Positions 1-8,232 of a stretch of 41,757 nt of DNA are shown piece by piece (the first letter of the stretch is position 1; every line of letters begins with the position of its first letter). The translations under genes were made by a program, and so were the position numbers. The DNA is from JAAUQA01 sp036351435. GTDB taxonomy: Bacteria; Pseudomonadota; Gammaproteobacteria; Competibacterales; Competibacteraceae. A model generated the notes under the pieces. The model did no database searches, was not told where the DNA came from, and saw only the letters and a program-made list of their open reading frames with translations. The stretch covers positions 1 to 41,757 of the forward strand of contig JAZBPA010000128.1 in NCBI GenBank assembly GCA_036351435.1, in the 5' to 3' direction.

Positions 1-1
1 C

Positions 2-523
2 ATCGACCACCTGCTGTTCGTGCTCGGGCTGCTGATCATCGTGCGCGGGAATCGCATGCTGGTGAAGACCATCACCGCCTTCACCGTCGCCCACAGCATC
101 ACCCTGGGGCTCGCCACCCTCGGTTACGCCAGCGTGCCGGGGCCGCCACTCAACGCGGCCATCGCCCTGTCGATCCTATTCCTGGGTCCGGAGATGGTGC
201 GAGTGTGGCGCGGGCAGACCAGCTTCACCATCCGCCATCCCTGGGTGGTGGCGTTCTGTTTCGGGCTGTTGCATGGTTTCGGCTTCGCCAGCGGCCTGTC
301 CATAGTCGGAATGCCGCGAGCCGAGATCCCGCTGGCACTGGCGATGTTCAACGTCGGGGTGGAGCTGGGGCAACTCGCCTTCGTCGCCCTGATCCTGCTC
401 TCTTACCGGGCGATGCGGACGCTGGAATTCCGTTGGCCCCGCTGGGCCGAATTGGGGCCGGCGTATGCGATCGGCTCCCTCGGTGCCTACTGGACCTTGC
501 AGCGCACGGCGATGATGTTTTGA
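2..523 (+). CDS. HupE/UreJ-family membrane protein, 5'-truncated
   Basis: This is the C-terminal 173 residues of a polytopic membrane protein; its start lies left of the window. The first readable residues (IDHLLFVLGLL) match the metal-binding-like histidine segment that opens the transmembrane part of HupE/UreJ-type proteins, and further His residues occur in hydrophobic helices (AHSIT, LLHGFGFA). About five to six hydrophobic segments are visible. HupE of rhizobia is a nickel permease; many genomic homologues have no tested substrate and none can be named here. The stop TGA overlaps the next gene's TTG start (TTGA), so the two are probably translationally coupled. The family call is solid, the substrate unknown. 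Confidence 0.8.
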   Translation: MDHLLFVLGLLIIVRGNRMLVKTITAFTVAHSITLGLATLGYASVPGPPLNAAIALSILFLGPEMVRVWRGQTSFTIRHPWVVAFCFGLLHGFGFASGLSIVGMPRAEIPLALAMFNVGVELGQLAFVALILLSYRAMRTLEFRWPRWAELGPAYAIGSLGAYWTLQRTAMMF

Positions 524-1662
524 AGCGGCTACCCAGCATTCTGATCGGATCAACGCGGCGCTACCGCGCTTGGCTGCTGGCATTGGCGCTCCTGGCGGGG
601 TTCCTCGTTCAAGCCGCCAACGCCTGCCAGGTCTGCATACCGCTCCCGACCAAGACCCTCGCAGACCGCCTGCTGGAGGCCGATGCCTTGGTGATGGCCC
701 GCGAGGACCCGGAGCGGCCGTTTCACTACGTCGCCGTGGAAACCCTGAAGGGCGACCCGGGCGATGAGCCCATCGATGCCTTCCTGCCCAGCAAGAACCG
801 GCGGATGCTCGCGCGCCATCCCGAGCGCCGCATGCTGCTAGCCCGCGCAGAGCCGGGCGGCGGTTGGGCGGCACTGGGGATAGCCGATGGTGACTACGAG
901 CGTGTCGTGCGTCGTATCGTCCAGCATGCAGGTGCGTGGCGACCCATGGAGACCAACAACCGGCAGCGCCTTGCGGCATTCGCGCCGCTGTTGGGCCATG
1001 CCGATTCGCGCCTGCACGAGACGGCCTATCTGGAGATTGCGCGCGCGCCCTATGCCGACATCCGCCGTATCGCCACCGAGGTGCCGACCGACAAGGTGCG
1101 TGGCATGCTCGACGAGCCCCGCTACCTGAAATGGCGCAGCCTGGCGATTCTGATGTTGGCGCAATCGACCGATCCGGCCGACCGCGAGCGGATCAGGACC
1201 ACCTTTGCCGACAAGCAGCGACTGGGCAGCACGCTCAACCTGGCCGCCTGGGCAACGGCTTACCTCGCCATCGAGGGGGCGGGCGGTCTCGATGATATCC
1301 AGGGCTGGTACCTGACACGGCCGGGTCCTTCACGTGATGAGTTGCGGGAGATCGTCAAGGCCCTGTCGGTGATGGCAGGCGCCGAGGTCGCGATGCGCGA
1401 GCCGGTGGCGGCCGCCTACCGCAACCTACTGGAGGTGCACCCGTCGCTGGCTTCCGATGTCAGCCACGACCTGATTGCCTGGCGCCGGTGGGATTTCGTT
1501 GAACAGATCCAGGGCATCCGCGAGGGCATGGCCGGGCAGGACCCGCTTGCTGCCTATGCGCTGGGCCTGTATCTGCGCTCGGCCTCGCGTGCCGCTCGAT
1601 CCGAACGAATATTGCCGAGCATCGTCGAGAAGGGCCAGGCGCAAGGTGATATGCAGCCATAA
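520..1662 (+). CDS. secreted protein of unknown function with helical-repeat-like C-terminus
   Basis: The open frame runs further upstream, but the likely start is TTG at 520, inside a TTGA overlap with the upstream stop. That start gives a basic N-terminus and a hydrophobic stretch (LLALALLAGFLVQAANA), which is a convincing signal peptide. The mature protein of about 345 residues would begin near a CQVC motif. The first 150 residues include a segment resembling small secreted beta proteins (HYVAVETLKGDPG); the remainder is Ala/Leu/Arg-rich and reads like HEAT-type helical pairs. No enzyme motif was recognised. It is sandwiched between HupE/UreJ genes, so a periplasmic accessory role in the same transport process is possible but is only inferred from position. 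Confidence 0.6.
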   Translation: MKRLPSILIGSTRRYRAWLLALALLAGFLVQAANACQVCIPLPTKTLADRLLEADALVMAREDPERPFHYVAVETLKGDPGDEPIDAFLPSKNRRMLARHPERRMLLARAEPGGGWAALGIADGDYERVVRRIVQHAGAWRPMETNNRQRLAAFAPLLGHADSRLHETAYLEIARAPYADIRRIATEVPTDKVRGMLDEPRYLKWRSLAILMLAQSTDPADRERIRTTFADKQRLGSTLNLAAWATAYLAIEGAGGLDDIQGWYLTRPGPSRDELREIVKALSVMAGAEVAMREPVAAAYRNLLEVHPSLASDVSHDLIAWRRWDFVEQIQGIREGMAGQDPLAAYALGLYLRSASRAARSERILPSIVEKGQAQGDMQP

Positions 1663-1699
1663 ACGAGGTTGGACGCGCGGACGTTGGAGGTAGCGGACT

Positions 1700-2314
1700 A
1701 TGTTTGAATTGCCCACCCGGCAATGGTCCCCGGTGCTGACCGCGGCCCTCGGTATGGTGGTCCTGTTGTGGCCCCTGGCTGTCTGGGCCCATGTCGAATC
1801 CGGACAGGCCGGCGGTTTCCTCAGCGGCCTGTCCCACCCGGTCTCCGGGCTCGACCACGTGGTGGCGATGATCGCCGTGGGGCTGTGGGGCGCCCAGCTC
1901 GGCATGCCGGCGTTGTGGGTCCTGCCGGTGACCTTCCCGATGTTGATGGCCTTCGGCGGCATGCTGGGACTGATCGGTATCCCCCTGCCCGGCGTGGAGA
2001 TCGGCATCGCCCTGTCGGCCGTGGTGCTCGGCGCCCTGGTGGCCGGGCAGGTACGGTTGCCTTTAGCCGTCGCGGTGATGGTGGTCGCCTGCTTCGCCGT
2101 CTTCCACGGCCATGCCCACGGCACCGAGCTTGAGGCTGGGCAGAACGCGATGCTGTACAGCCTCGGCTTCGTCATCGCCACCGGCCTGCTGCACGGCGTC
2201 GGCATCACCATCGGGTTCATCCAGCGCTGGGAACCGGTGGCGCAGATCCTGCGGGGCGCTGGCGCCCTGGTCATGGCTGCGGGGCTGTATTTCCTGTGGG
2301 GTGCGGCGGCATGA
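1700..2314 (+). CDS. HupE/UreJ-family membrane protein
   Basis: A 204-residue integral membrane protein with a cleavable-looking N-terminal segment ending at VWAHVESG, then about six transmembrane helices. The family signature is visible as HPVSGLDHVVAMIAVGLWG after the first segment, with a second His cluster FHGHAHG and a third LLHGVGI. These His/Asp residues are typical of HupE/UreJ proteins, for which nickel (or cobalt) uptake is the documented or suspected role. The start ATG is preceded by GGAGG nine bases upstream. Its stop overlaps the next gene (ATGA at 2311-2314). No hydrogenase or urease gene is in the window, so the linkage to a nickel enzyme is not shown. Confidence 0.88.
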   Translation: MFELPTRQWSPVLTAALGMVVLLWPLAVWAHVESGQAGGFLSGLSHPVSGLDHVVAMIAVGLWGAQLGMPALWVLPVTFPMLMAFGGMLGLIGIPLPGVEIGIALSAVVLGALVAGQVRLPLAVAVMVVACFAVFHGHAHGTELEAGQNAMLYSLGFVIATGLLHGVGITIGFIQRWEPVAQILRGAGALVMAAGLYFLWGAAA

Positions 2315-2913
2315 AGCGACCGGGGCTTCTCACCTGGTTGGCTGCGGGGCTGACGGCCCTGCCCGGGGCGGCACAGGCCCACCTGGTCAACTCCGGACTC
2401 GGCCCCTTTTACGACGGAGCGTTGCACCTGCTGCTGTCCCCCGGCGATCTGCTGGGTCTCCTCGCCCTGGCGCTGCTAGCCGGGCTGCGTGGCCCCACGG
2501 CGGCCAGGGCAGCGGTGATCGCCCTGCCGGTCGCCTGGTTACTGGGGGGCCTAGTCGGCCTGAGCCTTCCGGTCATACTAGAGCTGGCCTGGTTGAGCAC
2601 ACTATCTTTCATGCTGATGGGTGTGCTGGTGGCGTTCGATGCCCGACTGCCCCCGGTCATCATCGCCTCACTGGCCGGCGTTTACGGTGTGCTACATGGC
2701 CTGCTGAACGGCTCGACCTTGGCTAACATGGGTGCAGGTGTCGGGAGCTTGCTCGGGATTGTGCTGACGGCCCTGGTGCTGGTGCTGCTCGCATCGGCAG
2801 CCGTGGTCCCGCTGCAGGCATTCTGGGCCCGGATAACCGTCAGGGTCGCGGGCAGCTGGGTCGTGGCGGTGGGCATGTTGATGTTAGGCTGGCTCGCACA
2901 AAGCGAGGCTTGA
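2311..2913 (+). CDS. third HupE/UreJ-like membrane protein
   Basis: A 200-residue hydrophobic protein starting at an ATGA overlap with the preceding gene. It has a signal-like N-terminus (LLTWLAAGLTALPGAAQA) followed by HLVNSGLGPFYDGALHLLLSP and about six helices. The layout parallels HupE/UreJ proteins (His just after the signal, Asp-Gly-x-x-His before the first membrane helix, VLHGLLNG in the middle), but the sequence is more divergent than the upstream paralogue. It probably forms a functional unit with the two other HupE-like proteins. It is the last gene of the GC-rich block and is followed by a strong terminator. Confidence 0.68.
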   Translation: MKRPGLLTWLAAGLTALPGAAQAHLVNSGLGPFYDGALHLLLSPGDLLGLLALALLAGLRGPTAARAAVIALPVAWLLGGLVGLSLPVILELAWLSTLSFMLMGVLVAFDARLPPVIIASLAGVYGVLHGLLNGSTLANMGAGVGSLLGIVLTALVLVLLASAAVVPLQAFWARITVRVAGSWVVAVGMLMLGWLAQSEA

Positions 2914-3024
2914 GTCGCAGGACAACTGCAGCACCAATAAATCCACGTACAACGACCTGTCTCTGAATCCCGAATTTGTTACGGGTGCATTAGAAGGCTA
3001 TGATTCTATCCATCAGGATCGGAC

Positions 3025-3051
3025 AAGAACCCCGCTTCGGTGGGGTTTTTT
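3025..3051 (+). terminator. Rho-independent terminator with UUCG tetraloop
   Basis: An eight-pair stem (AACCCCGC against GTGGGGTT, one G-U pair) closes a TTCG tetraloop and is followed directly by a run of six T. This is a textbook intrinsic terminator on the plus strand. It ends the HupE-like block 112 bases after its last stop codon and 88 bases before moxR. Confidence 0.92.
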
Positions 3052-3138
3052 AGCGAATAACTTCAAGGTTCCTCTGGACGGCTGCGGCCAAAGCAAGCAG
3101 AATTTGATCACACTATTTTCTAACGCTAGTCATTTGTT

Positions 3139-4107
3139 ATGCCTGCACTCAATACGATTCTTGATCTCAAAGAACGCATGTCCCGCTCTATCATCGGCCA
3201 AGCGCAGATTGTCGAACGGTTACTGATCGGACTTTTGGCCAACGGCAACCTATTGGTGGAGGGGTTGCCCGGCTTAGCCAAAACTCGCGCGGTCAAGAGT
3301 TTGGCAAAAAATATGGAAGCGGACTTCAGCCGGATTCAGTTCACCCCCGATCTGCTGCCCTCAGATATTACCGGGACCGAGGTGCTGCACACCGAAGAAG
3401 GCAAGCCACAGTTTCATTTCGACCCCGGCCCGATTTTCGCCCATATCGTGTTGGCCGATGAAATCAACCGCGCCCCAGCCAAAGTCCAGGCCGCGTTATT
3501 GGAAGCAATGGAAGAACGCCAGGTGTCGGTAGCCGGCAAGACCCACAAGATGCCCGATTTGTTCATGGTCATGGCGACACAAAACCCGGTTGAGCAAGAA
3601 GGCACCTACCCGTTACCGGAAGCTCAGATGGATCGTTTTCTGATGCATATTTATATCGATTATCCCGATGAGGCTTCAGAGGCACAGATTATCCGCTTGG
3701 TGCGCAGCGAAACAGGACCTCAAACCGCCGCCGAAGAGCAGGAACCGATTCCACAGCAGGCGGTATTCGACGCCCGCCAGGAAATCGCCCAAGTTCACGT
3801 GGGCGAGGCGATGGAACGCTATATGGTGGATCTGGTATTCGCGACTCGTTTCCCCGAACGTTATGACGCCGATTTGCGGCGCTGGATTCAGGTCGGTGTC
3901 AGTCCGCGCGGCGGCATCTCGCTGGATAAGTGCGCGCGCACACATGCTTGGCTGGACGGTCGTGACCACGTGCTACCTGATGATGTGCGTGGGTTGGTCC
4001 ACGATGTTTTCCGCCACCGGCTTGCCTTGAGCTACGAGGCTGCAGCGGACGGGATTTCCGCAAACGCGGTTTTAGACAAAATCTTGGGACAAGTGGCGGT
4101 AGCCTGA
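3139..4107 (+). CDS. MoxR-family AAA+ ATPase
   Basis: A 322-residue AAA+ ATPase of the MoxR class. Walker A is GLPGLAKT at residues 42-49 and Walker B LADEIN at 105-110, with the AAA lid_2 helical domain at the C-terminus (SPRGGISLDKCARTHAWL). MoxR proteins act as chaperone-like ATPases that work with von Willebrand factor A (VWA) proteins, often to insert cofactors or mature envelope complexes. It heads an operon of DUF58, DUF4381 and Bat-type VWA genes, all on the same strand with gaps of a few bases or overlaps, so the partner VWA proteins are encoded directly downstream. The full domain is present at the family's usual length. Confidence 0.95.
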   Translation: MPALNTILDLKERMSRSIIGQAQIVERLLIGLLANGNLLVEGLPGLAKTRAVKSLAKNMEADFSRIQFTPDLLPSDITGTEVLHTEEGKPQFHFDPGPIFAHIVLADEINRAPAKVQAALLEAMEERQVSVAGKTHKMPDLFMVMATQNPVEQEGTYPLPEAQMDRFLMHIYIDYPDEASEAQIIRLVRSETGPQTAAEEQEPIPQQAVFDARQEIAQVHVGEAMERYMVDLVFATRFPERYDADLRRWIQVGVSPRGGISLDKCARTHAWLDGRDHVLPDDVRGLVHDVFRHRLALSYEAAADGISANAVLDKILGQVAVA

Positions 4108-4108
4108 C

Positions 4109-5080
4109 GTGCAGTACACCCGCGTTCCGGCTCGATCGGGTCCGCCGAAACTGGACGCTCGGGTTTACGCCGATCTGGATGAGTTGGTCCGCCTTCAGTT
4201 CAAAGCTAAGGGATTCAGTTACCTGCCGCGCCAACCCGTGCACAGTGTGCTTTACGGTCGCCATGCTTCTCGTCTGCGCGGTCGTGGCCTCAATTTTGAG
4301 GAGCTGCGCAACTACCTGCCCGGCGACGACATTCGTAATGTCGACTGGAAGGCCACTTCACGTACCTCTCGCCCGCAAGTTCGGGTGTTCACTGAAGAAC
4401 GTGATCGCCCGGTGTGGTTACTGGTGGATCAACGGGTTTCCCTGTTTTTCGGCAGTCGTGACCGGCTTAAGTCAGTGACTGTTGCCGAAGCCGCAGCAGT
4501 TTCCGCCTGGCGTTCGTTGGGCATGGGTGATCGCGTCGGTGCACTGGTGTTCGACGATACCGACATTGTTGAGATCAAGCCCCAGCGTAGCCGTAACCAA
4601 GTGATGCATATTCTCGGAGAAGTCGTCCGCAAAAATCATCGTTTGCGGGCAGGTGCAGGGATCACGCCCAATCCTGGAATCATCAATGACGTGTTGCGCC
4701 GGGTGTTGCCGCAGGCCAAGCATGACTCATTGGTGGTGCTCATTAGCGATGTTACCGGCGCCGATGACGAATCGAGTCGGCTGGTCACCCAGATCAATCT
4801 ACACAACGACGTTATCCTTCTGTTTGTGTACGATCCCCTAGAACAGGCGTTACCTGACGCTGGACACCTGGCCATGAGCGACGGTACGGGCCAGCTCGAA
4901 GTCAATACCGGTAACGCGCTACTGCGCAGGGGATTCGCTGATCAATTTCAAAACCACCTGCAGGGGATGCAAACCCTGTCCCGCAAACAGGCTATCCCAT
5001 TGTTGCAGCTCAGCACCGAGCGCCTCGTACTGGATCAGGTTCGTGAACAATTGGGATTTAGCAAAGCTAGACGATTCTAA
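4109..5080 (+). CDS. DUF58 domain-containing protein
   Basis: A 323-residue soluble protein starting at GTG one base after the moxR stop. The DUF58 signature is visible around residues 70-85 (LPGDDIRNVDWKATSR), and the middle section has a VWA-like fold (LLVDQ, VGALVFDD, LVVLISDVTGADD). DUF58 genes almost always follow moxR and precede VWA genes. The biochemical role is unproven, but the context points to a MoxR-VWA assembly system acting at the inner membrane. No N-terminal membrane helices are present, unlike longer DUF58 proteins, which matches the short proteobacterial form. Confidence 0.93.
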   Translation: MQYTRVPARSGPPKLDARVYADLDELVRLQFKAKGFSYLPRQPVHSVLYGRHASRLRGRGLNFEELRNYLPGDDIRNVDWKATSRTSRPQVRVFTEERDRPVWLLVDQRVSLFFGSRDRLKSVTVAEAAAVSAWRSLGMGDRVGALVFDDTDIVEIKPQRSRNQVMHILGEVVRKNHRLRAGAGITPNPGIINDVLRRVLPQAKHDSLVVLISDVTGADDESSRLVTQINLHNDVILLFVYDPLEQALPDAGHLAMSDGTGQLEVNTGNALLRRGFADQFQNHLQGMQTLSRKQAIPLLQLSTERLVLDQVREQLGFSKARRF

Positions 5081-5103
5081 TTGCAGACCCATTGGAGCAA
5101 ACC

Positions 5104-5607
5104 GTGACTCAAGATACCGCTAGTCTGGCCAATCTCCATGACATCGTCATGCCCGAGGCGGTCCCCTGGTGGCCTCCGGCATCGGGTTGGTACGGCATCG
5201 GCTTGTTAGCGCTGGTGGGTCTGGGTTGGCTGCTGTTAACCATGCGGCGCCGGTGGGTTGCGCAGCTTTACCGCCGACAGGCGTTGGCAGAACTCGGCCA
5301 ATTGCAAGAGGCACTGCAATACCCAGAACAACGCCAATCCGCGTTGGCCGAGTTGCCGGTGTTGCTGAAACGTGCAGCCTTGGCTGCTTGGCCCCGACCA
5401 CGGGTTGCCGAGTTGAGTGGATCTGATTGGTGGCGTTTCCTTGATCAAAACGCCGATGGTTCACGCTTTGCGGCAACCCACGGAGAATCGCTGCAAAAAC
5501 TGACTTATCAAAAAGATTCGGCGCTTTCCAATGAAGAAATCGATTCAGTGGTAAAGGCGGTCGCCCAGTGGATCGAACACCACCACGTGACTGAGGCTGA
5601 GCGCTGA
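5104..5607 (+). CDS. DUF4381 domain-containing membrane protein
   Basis: A 167-residue protein with one N-terminal transmembrane helix (WYGIGLLALVGLGWLLLTM) preceded by the conserved proline/tryptophan-rich lead IVMPEAVPWWPPASG. That pattern is typical of DUF4381 proteins in proteobacterial moxR-bat operons. The cytoplasmic part is helical and carries VLLKRAALAAWPR and LSGSDWWRFLDQ. The GTG start at 5104 is chosen over an upstream in-frame TTG because GGAG lies six bases before it. Function unknown; it is a small membrane partner of the VWA proteins by context. Confidence 0.88.
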   Translation: MTQDTASLANLHDIVMPEAVPWWPPASGWYGIGLLALVGLGWLLLTMRRRWVAQLYRRQALAELGQLQEALQYPEQRQSALAELPVLLKRAALAAWPRPRVAELSGSDWWRFLDQNADGSRFAATHGESLQKLTYQKDSALSNEEIDSVVKAVAQWIEHHHVTEAER

Positions 5608-5610
5608 ACC

Positions 5611-6621
5611 ATGTTGTCTTTCGCTTATCCGTGGTCACTGCTATTGATTCCGTTACCATTCCTGGTCGTTCGATTGTTGCCGCCGTATCGGCAGACCCGC
5701 CCGGCGCTGCAAGTCCCCTTTGTCCCGCTTCTGGCACGCCTAACCGGACAACAACCGGGTCCTGGGGCGGCCGTATCACACCCGAGTTTCTGGCAACGGC
5801 TAATCACGATTCTGGTATGGCTAGCGCTGCTGTTAGCGCTGGCGCGCCCGCAATGGTTGGAAGATCCCATAGTCAAAGAGCTACCGATGCGCGATATGTT
5901 GCTAGCGGTAGACCTCTCCGGTTCTATGGAAACCGAGGATTTTGTCGATGCCAACGGAAAGCCGCAAGATAGGCTGAGCGCAGTTAAACAAGTGTTGGAT
6001 GACTTTTTGAGCCAACGGCAGGATGATCGCATTGGTCTTCTGGTGTTTGGCTCAGCGGCGTTCATCCAAGCGCCGTTTACCGACGACCTCGAAGTATTGC
6101 GAACCCTACTCGACGAAGTTGAATTGCGCATGGCAGGGCCAAAAACGGCATTGGGTGATGCTATGGGTCTAGCAATTTCCTTGTTTGAGCGCAGCGAACT
6201 GGAAGAACGCGTGTTGATCGTACTCACCGACGGCAATGACACCGGCAGTCTGGTCCCGCCGGACCGAGCGGCAGAAATCGCTCGCGATAACGGCATTGTT
6301 GTTTACACCATCGGGGTAGGCGACCCGGAAAATGCTGGTGAGGAAAAGCTTGATGAAGCCATGTTGCGAAAGGTTGCCGAAACCAGCAGCGGGCGTTATT
6401 TCTTTGCCGCCGACCGACAGGCGCTGGAGCAAGTTTACACCGAATTGGATAAGCTCACTCCGCGTCAAGTTGAGACGATCAGTCACCGTCCCCAGCGTGA
6501 GCTATTCCAATGGCCATTAGCGGCAGCATTGGTGTTGTCTATGCTGTTCCAATTGCTGCAGATCAGCGGCGTATCACTGCGCAGTCGCCGCGAGCCACAG
6601 GCTGCCGAGAGCATAGGATGA
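5611..6621 (+). CDS. batA: BatA-type VWA domain membrane protein
   Basis: A 336-residue protein with N-terminal hydrophobic helices (LLLIPLPFLVVRLL, then LITILVWLALLLALARP), a VWA domain, and a C-terminal helix (WPLAAALVLSMLFQLLQ). The MIDAS metal site is intact: D-L-S-G-S at residues 101-105, a Thr in PKTALGDA, and Asp in LTDGNDTG. This is the aerotolerance-operon BatA layout, with the VWA domain on the periplasmic side between membrane anchors. It starts three bases after the DUF4381 stop and overlaps the next gene by four bases (ATGA). Orthology to Bacteroides batA is at the level of architecture and synteny. Confidence 0.92.
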   Translation: MLSFAYPWSLLLIPLPFLVVRLLPPYRQTRPALQVPFVPLLARLTGQQPGPGAAVSHPSFWQRLITILVWLALLLALARPQWLEDPIVKELPMRDMLLAVDLSGSMETEDFVDANGKPQDRLSAVKQVLDDFLSQRQDDRIGLLVFGSAAFIQAPFTDDLEVLRTLLDEVELRMAGPKTALGDAMGLAISLFERSELEERVLIVLTDGNDTGSLVPPDRAAEIARDNGIVVYTIGVGDPENAGEEKLDEAMLRKVAETSSGRYFFAADRQALEQVYTELDKLTPRQVETISHRPQRELFQWPLAAALVLSMLFQLLQISGVSLRSRREPQAAESIG

Positions 6622-7586
6622 ACTTCCTGGCTCAGTTTCACTTTCTGCGTCCGGCTTGGCTATTGTTGCTGATACCGGCAGTTCTCATGCTGTGGCTCCT
6701 GTGGCAACGGCAAGCCGCGGAACGCGCTTGGCGCAAAGTGTTAGCCCCTCATTTGGTATCGCACTTGCTGCTGAGTGAAGGTGGTAGCCGTGGATTCTGG
6801 CAACCGTTGTATGGGCTTGCAGTGTTGTGGATACTCGGTACCCTGGCGCTAGCAGGACCAGCGTGGGAACGAGTGCCTTCGCCGTTCAAAGAGGATCAGG
6901 CGGCTTTGGTTATCGCGCTCAAAGTGACCCCATCGATGTTAGCCAAGGATATCCAGCCGTCGCGGTTGGAACGGGCCGTCCATAAAATCCATGATCTGCT
7001 GGAGCAACGTGCCGGTGGGCGAACCGCATTAATTGCGTATAGCGGTAGTGCGCACCTGGTTATGCCGCTGACCCGCGATGCCGACATTATCTCAAGTTTC
7101 GCCGCAGAGCTGGAACCCGCCGTGATGCCTAAAGAAGGTGACGCCGCGGCTGATGCGGTGCGTTTGGCCAATGAGCGCTTAACCAAAGCAGGAATTCCCG
7201 GCTCCATCTTACTGATCAGCGATGACGTCGCTGCTGATCAACTCGAAGCATTGCAACAACAACATACCGATGGTGGTGCTGCTGTGCATCTATTAGCTAT
7301 GGCTGCCGGTCCTGAGGTGGTGCCGCCACCCGATAGTCCACCAGCACCGGCACTGGATGAAAAGGCTATGGAACAGGCTGCAAATGCTGCCGGCGGCAGT
7401 TTGGTTCTGCCCACTGTGGATGATCAGGATGTTAAACGATTGGCGGGATTAATCGCGCGTAGTCTGACCCAAGCCGACGCCCAAGAGGGGGACAATTGGC
7501 GCGATGCCGGCTACTATCTGGTACCGCTATTGGCATTATTTGCGTTATACAGCTTCCGCCGCGGTTGGGTGGTGCGTTATGAATAA
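6618..7586 (+). CDS. batB: BatB-type VWA domain membrane protein with degenerate MIDAS
   Basis: A 322-residue protein with the BatB order: two N-terminal helices (LLLLIPAVLMLWLLW, LYGLAVLWILGTLALAGPAW), a VWA domain, and a C-terminal helix (YYLVPLLALFALYSF). It starts at ATG 6618, overlapping the batA stop; the frame is open further upstream but that would overlap batA by over 100 bases. The MIDAS motif expected as DxSxS reads K102-V-T104-P-S106, so the metal-coordinating aspartate is replaced by lysine and the first serine by threonine. The rest of the fold (QPSRLERAVHKIHDLL, TALIAYSGSAHLVMPLT) is well kept, so this looks like a metal-independent paralogue rather than a pseudogene. Confidence 0.88.
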   Translation: MNFLAQFHFLRPAWLLLLIPAVLMLWLLWQRQAAERAWRKVLAPHLVSHLLLSEGGSRGFWQPLYGLAVLWILGTLALAGPAWERVPSPFKEDQAALVIALKVTPSMLAKDIQPSRLERAVHKIHDLLEQRAGGRTALIAYSGSAHLVMPLTRDADIISSFAAELEPAVMPKEGDAAADAVRLANERLTKAGIPGSILLISDDVAADQLEALQQQHTDGGAAVHLLAMAAGPEVVPPPDSPPAPALDEKAMEQAANAAGGSLVLPTVDDQDVKRLAGLIARSLTQADAQEGDNWRDAGYYLVPLLALFALYSFRRGWVVRYE

Positions 7587-8232
7587 TGACTTGGTCCGTT
7601 TAGGTATTCGCAGAACAGTCATCATGGCATTGTTCGTGTTCTCAGCGCAGGTACACGCAGCGGGGTTTGTCGACCTTTGGCTGACCCCGGATCAACAAGG
7701 GCAACGCCTGTTCAATCAAGGCCGGTTTGCGGCAGCGGCAGAGCGGTTCACCGATCCGATGCGGCGCGGTACCGCACTGTATCGTGCCGGAGCATTCGAA
7801 GCCGCTGCCACGGCCTTTGCTCGGGTTGATTCGGCGGATGCCGCCTTCAATCGTGGCAACGCGCTGATCCTGCTCGGTAGCTATGAGCAGGCGATTTTGG
7901 CCTTCCAACGCGCGCTCCAACTCAAACCTGGCTGGTCGGCTGCCGAAACCAATCTCGCAATAGCCGAAGCACGTTTACAGGCTTTAGCACCGCCAGAAGA
8001 CGATGCCGGCGGCACCGGCGGCAGACTGGAAGCGGATGAGGTTGTGATTGATAACTCAGGCCGTACTGACAAGTCGGAACAGCAACAGGTAGAGGAGGGC
8101 GGCCAAGCCCGTTCCGATGAGGAATTACGCGCCTTGTGGATGCGTCGCGTTCAGACCCGCCCGGCTGATTTCTTAAAAGTTCGGTTCTCTCAACAACTGG
8201 CTAAGCGTGAGATGGAACAGGGCGATCAGTGA
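7579..8232 (+). CDS. BatC-like TPR protein, secreted or anchored
   Basis: A 217-residue protein starting at ATG 7579, eight bases inside batB. An N-terminal hydrophobic segment (TVIMALFVFSAQVHA) is a likely signal peptide. Residues about 35-130 contain tetratricopeptide-type helices (QGQRLFNQGRFAAAAERF, AFNRGNALILLGSYEQAILAFQRAL). The tail is acidic and glutamine-rich and ends in a conserved-looking LKVRFSQQLAKREM segment common to proteins in this operon position. Expected role: periplasmic scaffold bridging the Bat VWA proteins. Its stop overlaps batD (GTGA). Confidence 0.85.
   Translation: MNNDLVRLGIRRTVIMALFVFSAQVHAAGFVDLWLTPDQQGQRLFNQGRFAAAAERFTDPMRRGTALYRAGAFEAAATAFARVDSADAAFNRGNALILLGSYEQAILAFQRALQLKPGWSAAETNLAIAEARLQALAPPEDDAGGTGGRLEADEVVIDNSGRTDKSEQQQVEEGGQARSDEELRALWMRRVQTRPADFLKVRFSQQLAKREMEQGDQ

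Noticed and set aside
176..979. 267-codon open frame on the minus strand
   Set aside because: Arg/Pro/Gly-rich antisense reading across the HupE-like and secreted-protein genes; no domain and no ribosome site.
1426..2427. 333-codon open frame on the minus strand
   Set aside because: Lies antisense to two well supported HupE-region genes in GC-rich DNA; sequence is Pro/Arg/Ser-rich and low in recognisable motifs, as expected for a shadow frame.
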